From an uncultured Aquimarina sp. (lineage in GTDB: Bacteria; Bacteroidota; Bacteroidia; Flavobacteriales; Flavobacteriaceae): a stretch of 57,339 nt of DNA. Made by a program: the position numbers and the translations under genes. Location: contig CALFCI010000071.1 in assembly GCA_937951135.1 (NCBI GenBank), positions 1 through 57,339 on the forward strand. Direction: 5' to 3'. The first letter of the stretch is position 1. Each line of letters starts with the position of its first letter. A model generated the notes under the pieces. It was not told where the DNA came from. It was given only the letters and a program-made list of their open reading frames with translations, and did not search any database. This document shows, piece by piece, positions 53,637 to 57,339 of the stretch.

Positions 53637-53755
53637 ATGAAATGATCACCCGTAAAAATGTCTTTTGAAAAAAAATCTTACGGAATCAAAAGACAAATGA
53701 AGTAAAAATCATGAAAGGTAAATAAAATAATGACCTAAAGATCATAAGAACTAGC

Positions 53756-54577
53756 TTGGAGATTAAAACATTTATATCATTACTACAGCATCCCGAATCT
53801 ATATCGAGAGCACAATTAACTGCATTAAGTGAGTTAACCTCCTTGTTTCCGTATTTTCAATCCGCACGATGTTTACATCTTAAAGGTTTAAAAGATCAAG
53901 ATAGTTTTTTATACAATCAAGAACTTAAAAAAACCGCAGCATACACTACCGATCGAAGTGTACTGTTTGATTTTATTACAACCTTACATCGTGTTGAAAA
54001 CACAACAGAACCATCGGCGTCACTACAACACAACACGCTCCCCTCTATCCCTCAACACGAAATCGAAGTAACGGATGAAACCATACTGAATACAGAAACG
54101 CCTAGTGATGCAAAAAACACCACAACAGTTGAAGCCATAGCAACAACATTGGACGTGAATGCACCTTTAAACTTTGATCGCAATGAGGTACATTCATTTT
54201 CTGAATGGTTACAAATCACATCATTACGCCCTATCCATAGGGATACCGATGCCATCAACCAAAAAGAGCCAGAAAAAGAAATCCTAAAAAAAGACTCCCC
54301 ACAAAAACAACAATTGCGACTTATTGATAAGTTTATCTCTGAAAACCCTAAGATTCCACCCGTGTCAAAAAACACAAAATCGCGCAGTATCGTAACGGAA
54401 GACACTAGCACTCCAGACGAATTAATGACTGAAACTTTAGCAAAAGTATACCTTGCTCAAAAAAATTATAAAAAAGCAATTCAGGCTTACAAAATATTAA
54501 TTTTGAAAAATCCCGAAAAAAGTGGTTTCTTTGCAGACCAAATTCGATCAATACAACAATTAAAAGACAATAAATAA
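53756..54577 (+). CDS. TPR-containing protein between lptE and secG
   Basis: A 273-residue protein using a TTG start; no ATG lies between it and the in-frame stop at 53723. The N-terminal 80 residues (FISLLQHPESISRAQLTALSELTSLFPYFQSARCL) form a conserved helical region, the middle is low-complexity and Thr/Glu-rich, and the end has a single TPR-like pair (ETLAKVYLAQKNYKKAIQAYKILILKNPEKS). Placement directly before secG suggests a link with secretion or envelope assembly. Function is unknown. Confidence 0.85.
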   Translation: MEIKTFISLLQHPESISRAQLTALSELTSLFPYFQSARCLHLKGLKDQDSFLYNQELKKTAAYTTDRSVLFDFITTLHRVENTTEPSASLQHNTLPSIPQHEIEVTDETILNTETPSDAKNTTTVEAIATTLDVNAPLNFDRNEVHSFSEWLQITSLRPIHRDTDAINQKEPEKEILKKDSPQKQQLRLIDKFISENPKIPPVSKNTKSRSIVTEDTSTPDELMTETLAKVYLAQKNYKKAIQAYKILILKNPEKSGFFADQIRSIQQLKDNK

Positions 54578-54588
54578 CACTATAACCG

Positions 54589-54900
54589 ATGACAACATTC
54601 TCAATATTTCTAATCTTAATCGTTATCGTAGCCTTCTTACTCATTGTAGTAATTATGGTTCAAAACCCTAAAGGAGGTGGATTAGCTTCATCTTTTGGTG
54701 GTGGTGGATCTCAACAATTGGGTGGCGTAAAGAAAACCTCGGACTTTTTAGATAAAAGTACTTGGACACTTGCTACATTATTACTGGTGTTAATTTTACT
54801 ATCCAATTTAGGATTGAATAAAAAAACAGAGGTAGAGTCTCAAGTACCTAATGTAGAAGCAACTGTTCCTATACCGACAGACAATTCTGCTGCAGAATAA
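54589..54900 (+). CDS. secG: Preprotein translocase subunit SecG
   Basis: A 103-residue protein with two membrane helices (about 4-22 and 59-76). Between them is the SecG signature VQNPKGGGLASSFGGGGSQQLGGVKKTSDFLDKSTW. It is an accessory subunit of the SecYEG channel. It starts 11 bases after the TPR gene, and a terminator follows. Confidence 0.95.
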   Translation: MTTFSIFLILIVIVAFLLIVVIMVQNPKGGGLASSFGGGGSQQLGGVKKTSDFLDKSTWTLATLLLVLILLSNLGLNKKTEVESQVPNVEATVPIPTDNSAAE

Positions 54901-54924
54901 TGTTTCCAGACGAAAAACAATAGT

Positions 54925-54962
54925 AAAAATGCCGACTTGTCATACAAGTCGGCATTTTTTAT
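54925..54962 (+). terminator. Terminator after secG
   Basis: A 16-bp stem (AAAAATGCCGACTTGT / ACAAGTCGGCATTTTT) with a 3-base loop and a T run. It ends the miaB-to-secG transcript before groES. Confidence 0.93.
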
Positions 54963-55067
54963 TTCATTTTGTCAGGATGATAGCACTGGCATAATTTCTG
55001 AACTACAGGTGTACAGACATACTTGTCTTAAAACAATAAATGTATAACTTAAATAAATCGAATTATA

Positions 55068-55343
55068 ATGGGAGTAAATATTAAACCTCTTTCAGATCGT
55101 GTTGTCGTTGAACCTCTTCCTGCGGAGACACAAACCGCTTCAGGAATTTTCATTCCCGATTCAGCTCAAGAAAAACAACAAAAAGGAAAAGTCGTTGCCG
55201 TAGGTACTGGAAAAAAAGATGAAAAAATGACCGTAAAAGTTGGAGATACTATACTACACAAATCCTATGGTGTAGATGAGCTAAAACTAGAAGGTAAGGA
55301 TTATCTTATCATGAGTGAGGATGCTATACTAGCGATCATATAA
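55068..55343 (+). CDS. groES: Co-chaperonin GroES
   Basis: A 91-residue protein with the Cpn10 fold signature: LSDRVVVEPLP at the start, the mobile loop AETQTASGIFIPDSAQEK and GKVVAVGTGK. It caps the GroEL ring. The preceding gene is closed off by a terminator, so groESL should have its own promoter; I see no CIRCE operator and no clear TAnnTTTG element before it. Confidence 0.97.
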   Translation: MGVNIKPLSDRVVVEPLPAETQTASGIFIPDSAQEKQQKGKVVAVGTGKKDEKMTVKVGDTILHKSYGVDELKLEGKDYLIMSEDAILAII

Positions 55344-55493
55344 TACTGGTGTAGGCAAGCAATGATTGGCACTCCTTTAGGTTCTGATCAGTATATACGC
55401 CTTCATCAAAATCTAGCAGTACAAAAAACACAAATCAAAAAACATAAGCCTTTTATACATTCAAAAGAAAGGCATTTATAACATAAATTTATT

Positions 55494-57131
55494 ATGGCAA
55501 AAGACATAAAATTTGACTTAGAAGCTCGCGACGGAATTAAACGTGGTGTAGATGCATTAGCCAATGCAGTAAAAGTAACCTTAGGCCCTAGAGGGCGTAA
55601 CGTAATTATCAGTAAATCTTTTGGAGCACCTACAGTAACTAAAGATGGGGTATCTGTTGCAAAAGAAATTGAGCTAGAAGATCCCTTAGAAAATATGGGT
55701 GCACAAATGGTAAAAGAAGTAGCTTCTAAAACCAACGACTTAGCGGGTGACGGAACAACTACAGCTACAGTACTTGCACAAGCGATCGTTAAAGAAGGGT
55801 TAAAAAATGTAGCTGCAGGTGCAAATCCAATGGATTTAAAACGCGGAATTGACAAAGCTGTAAAAGCAATTACTGACGATCTTTCAAAACAAACTAAAGA
55901 AGTAGGAAGCTCTTCTGAAAAAATTAAGCAAGTGGCTTCGATCTCTGCAAATAACGATGAAGTTATCGGAGAACTTATTGCACAAGCTTTTGGTAAAGTA
56001 GGAAAAGAAGGTGTAATCACTGTAGAAGAAGCTAAAGGTACTGAAACGTATGTGGATGTTGTAGAAGGAATGCAATTTGACAGAGGGTACTTATCGCCAT
56101 ACTTTGTGACAAACAGCGAAAAAATGACCACAGAGCTAGAAAGCCCTTACATTTTATTATATGATAAGAAGATTTCTGCAATGAAAGATTTGTTATCGAT
56201 ATTAGAAGCCGTAGCACAAACCGGAAAACCATTATTAATCATTGCTGAAGATGTAGATGGAGAAGCACTAGCTGCTTTAGTAGTCAACAAATTGCGTGGA
56301 GCTTTAAAAATTGCTGCTGTAAAAGCACCAGGTTTTGGAGATCGTCGTAAAGCAATGCTTGAAGATATCGCTATCTTAACTGGAGGTACTGTTATCTCTG
56401 AAGAGCGTGGATTTACATTAGAGAATGCTACTATTGATCAGTTAGGAACTGCAGAAAAAATAGCAATCGATAAAGACAATACTACTGTGGTAAACGGTTC
56501 TGGAGATCACGAATTGATCAAAAACAGAGTCAACCAAATCAAATCACAAATCGAAACGACTACCTCTGACTACGACCGTGAGAAATTACAAGAGCGTTTA
56601 GCAAAACTTGCTGGTGGTGTTGCTGTACTGTATGTAGGTGCGGCTTCTGAAGTAGAGATGAAAGAGAAGAAAGACCGTGTAGACGATGCATTACACGCGA
56701 CTAGAGCCGCTGTAGAAGAAGGCATTGTTGCTGGTGGTGGTGTTGCCTTAGTGCGCGCAAAAACGGTGTTAGGAAAAATCGATGCTGATAATGCTGATGA
56801 AGCTACAGGAATCCAAATCGTAAACCGTGCTATCGAAGCACCGCTGCGAACTATTGTAGAAAATGCTGGAGGAGAAGGATCTGTTGTCATTGCTAAAGTA
56901 ATCGAAGGTAAAAAAGATTTTGGATACAACGCCAAGTCTGAAGAATATGTAGACATGTTAAAAGCAGGGATCATCGATCCTAAAAAAGTAACACGTGTAG
57001 CTTTAGAAAATGCAGCTTCAGTATCAGGAATGATCTTGACTACAGAATGTGCATTAATCGATATTGCAGAAGAAGCTCCTGCCGGAGGTGGAATGCCACC
57101 AATGGGCGGAGGAATGCCTGGAATGATGTAA
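55494..57131 (+). CDS. groEL: Chaperonin GroEL
   Basis: A 545-residue protein of standard length. [32 protein letters not shown] and [14 protein letters not shown] (nucleotide site) are present, and the C-terminus has the usual Gly-Met-rich tail ([15 protein letters not shown]). The 150-bp groES-groEL gap contains a GCCTTT/AAAGGC arm pair near 55449-55474, 20 bases before the start, but no terminator. Confidence 0.98.
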   Translation: MAKDIKFDLEARDGIKRGVDALANAVKVTLGPRGRNVIISKSFGAPTVTKDGVSVAKEIELEDPLENMGAQMVKEVASKTNDLAGDGTTTATVLAQAIVKEGLKNVAAGANPMDLKRGIDKAVKAITDDLSKQTKEVGSSSEKIKQVASISANNDEVIGELIAQAFGKVGKEGVITVEEAKGTETYVDVVEGMQFDRGYLSPYFVTNSEKMTTELESPYILLYDKKISAMKDLLSILEAVAQTGKPLLIIAEDVDGEALAALVVNKLRGALKIAAVKAPGFGDRRKAMLEDIAILTGGTVISEERGFTLENATIDQLGTAEKIAIDKDNTTVVNGSGDHELIKNRVNQIKSQIETTTSDYDREKLQERLAKLAGGVAVLYVGAASEVEMKEKKDRVDDALHATRAAVEEGIVAGGGVALVRAKTVLGKIDADNADEATGIQIVNRAIEAPLRTIVENAGGEGSVVIAKVIEGKKDFGYNAKSEEYVDMLKAGIIDPKKVTRVALENAASVSGMILTTECALIDIAEEAPAGGGMPPMGGGMPGMM

Positions 57132-57156
57132 TCCTAACTGCTCAAACAAAACCAAT

Positions 57157-57194
57157 AAAAGCCAACTCTTTTACTAAAGAGTTGGCTTTTTTGA
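57157..57194 (+). terminator. Terminator of groESL
   Basis: A perfect 15-bp stem (AAAAGCCAACTCTTT / AAAGAGTTGGCTTTT) with loop TACT and a T run, 26 bases after the groEL stop codon. Confidence 0.93.
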
Positions 57195-57339
57195 TCTCAT
57201 GAATTGGTGCGTCTAAAAATAGTGATTATATTTAGTACATAAACCGCTATATCATAGTATCCGTTTATAAACGTTTAAAAACGGTTAAGTTACTCATATA
57301 AGGAATATATCATTACCTTTACGGATATACAATTGTTGT

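Noticed and set aside
55014..55029. AGACA/TGTCT short inverted repeat before groES as a heat-shock operator
   Set aside because: Arms of five bases are expected by chance and it does not match CIRCE.

Overview
The window is a chromosomal segment from a low-GC Bacteroidota bacterium, almost certainly a marine-type Flavobacteriaceae. The evidence is the complete gliding/type IX secretion block gldK-gldL-gldM-gldN, the linked miaB - sigma-54 regulator - lptE - TPR protein - secG - groES - groEL series, promoters of the Bacteroidota TTTG/TAnnTTTG type, and many families seen mainly in this group (DUF6702, CPXCG protein, DUF983). I cannot name the genus from sequence alone. No CRISPR array, rRNA, prophage or intact insertion sequence is visible.

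Region by region. 0.4-5.8 kb (minus): three co-directional secreted proteins sharing an N-terminal module; the first-transcribed is a 952-residue Thr-rich collagen-like protein with a 32-bp palindrome and a 20-bp tandem repeat upstream. 6.1 kb: tRNA-Gly. 6.2-13.5 kb (minus): six tightly packed genes for a predicted glycosylation pathway (polyprenyl-phosphate sugar synthase-like GT2, epimerase, GMC oxidoreductase with a small membrane partner, methyltransferase, TMTC-like GT-C/TPR protein with a G8 tract). 13.7-22.4 kb: tatA, M1 peptidase and DUF6702, peptidase E and glutaminase, O-methyltransferase, kynureninase, flavin reductase. 22.9-29.6 kb: PpiD-like foldase, galE, HAD phosphatase and two unknown proteins. 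29.7-35.1 kb: initiator tRNA and the leucine operon leuC-leuD-leuA-leuB. 35.2-40 kb: CPXCG protein, MarR regulator, ABC-F ATPase, DUF983, FAD oxidoreductase. 40-49 kb (minus): gldN, gldM, gldL, gldK, an arginase-fold protein without its metal ligands, topA and a frameshifted membrane-protein gene. 49.1-57.2 kb (plus): miaB, sigma-54 activator, lptE, an accessory lipoprotein, a TPR protein, secG, groES, groEL.

Intergenic DNA carries two repeat families. One is a non-autonomous transposable element (two copies of about 230 bp, 15-bp terminal inverted repeats, a different 7-bp target duplication at each site). The other is a 97-bp dispersed palindromic repeat with four near-complete copies and at least three decayed ones; one copy lies in the predicted 5' leader of miaB.

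How the genes fit together: GldKLMN form the core of the type IX secretion and gliding machine, and LptE, SecG, TatA, PpiD and GroESL serve envelope biogenesis and protein folding. The most interesting hypothesis is that the collagen-like locus and the neighbouring lipid-linked-sugar/GT-C operon form a system for glycosylated surface fibres, possibly phase-variable through the G8 tract. That link is inference from gene content and proximity, not shown by the sequence.
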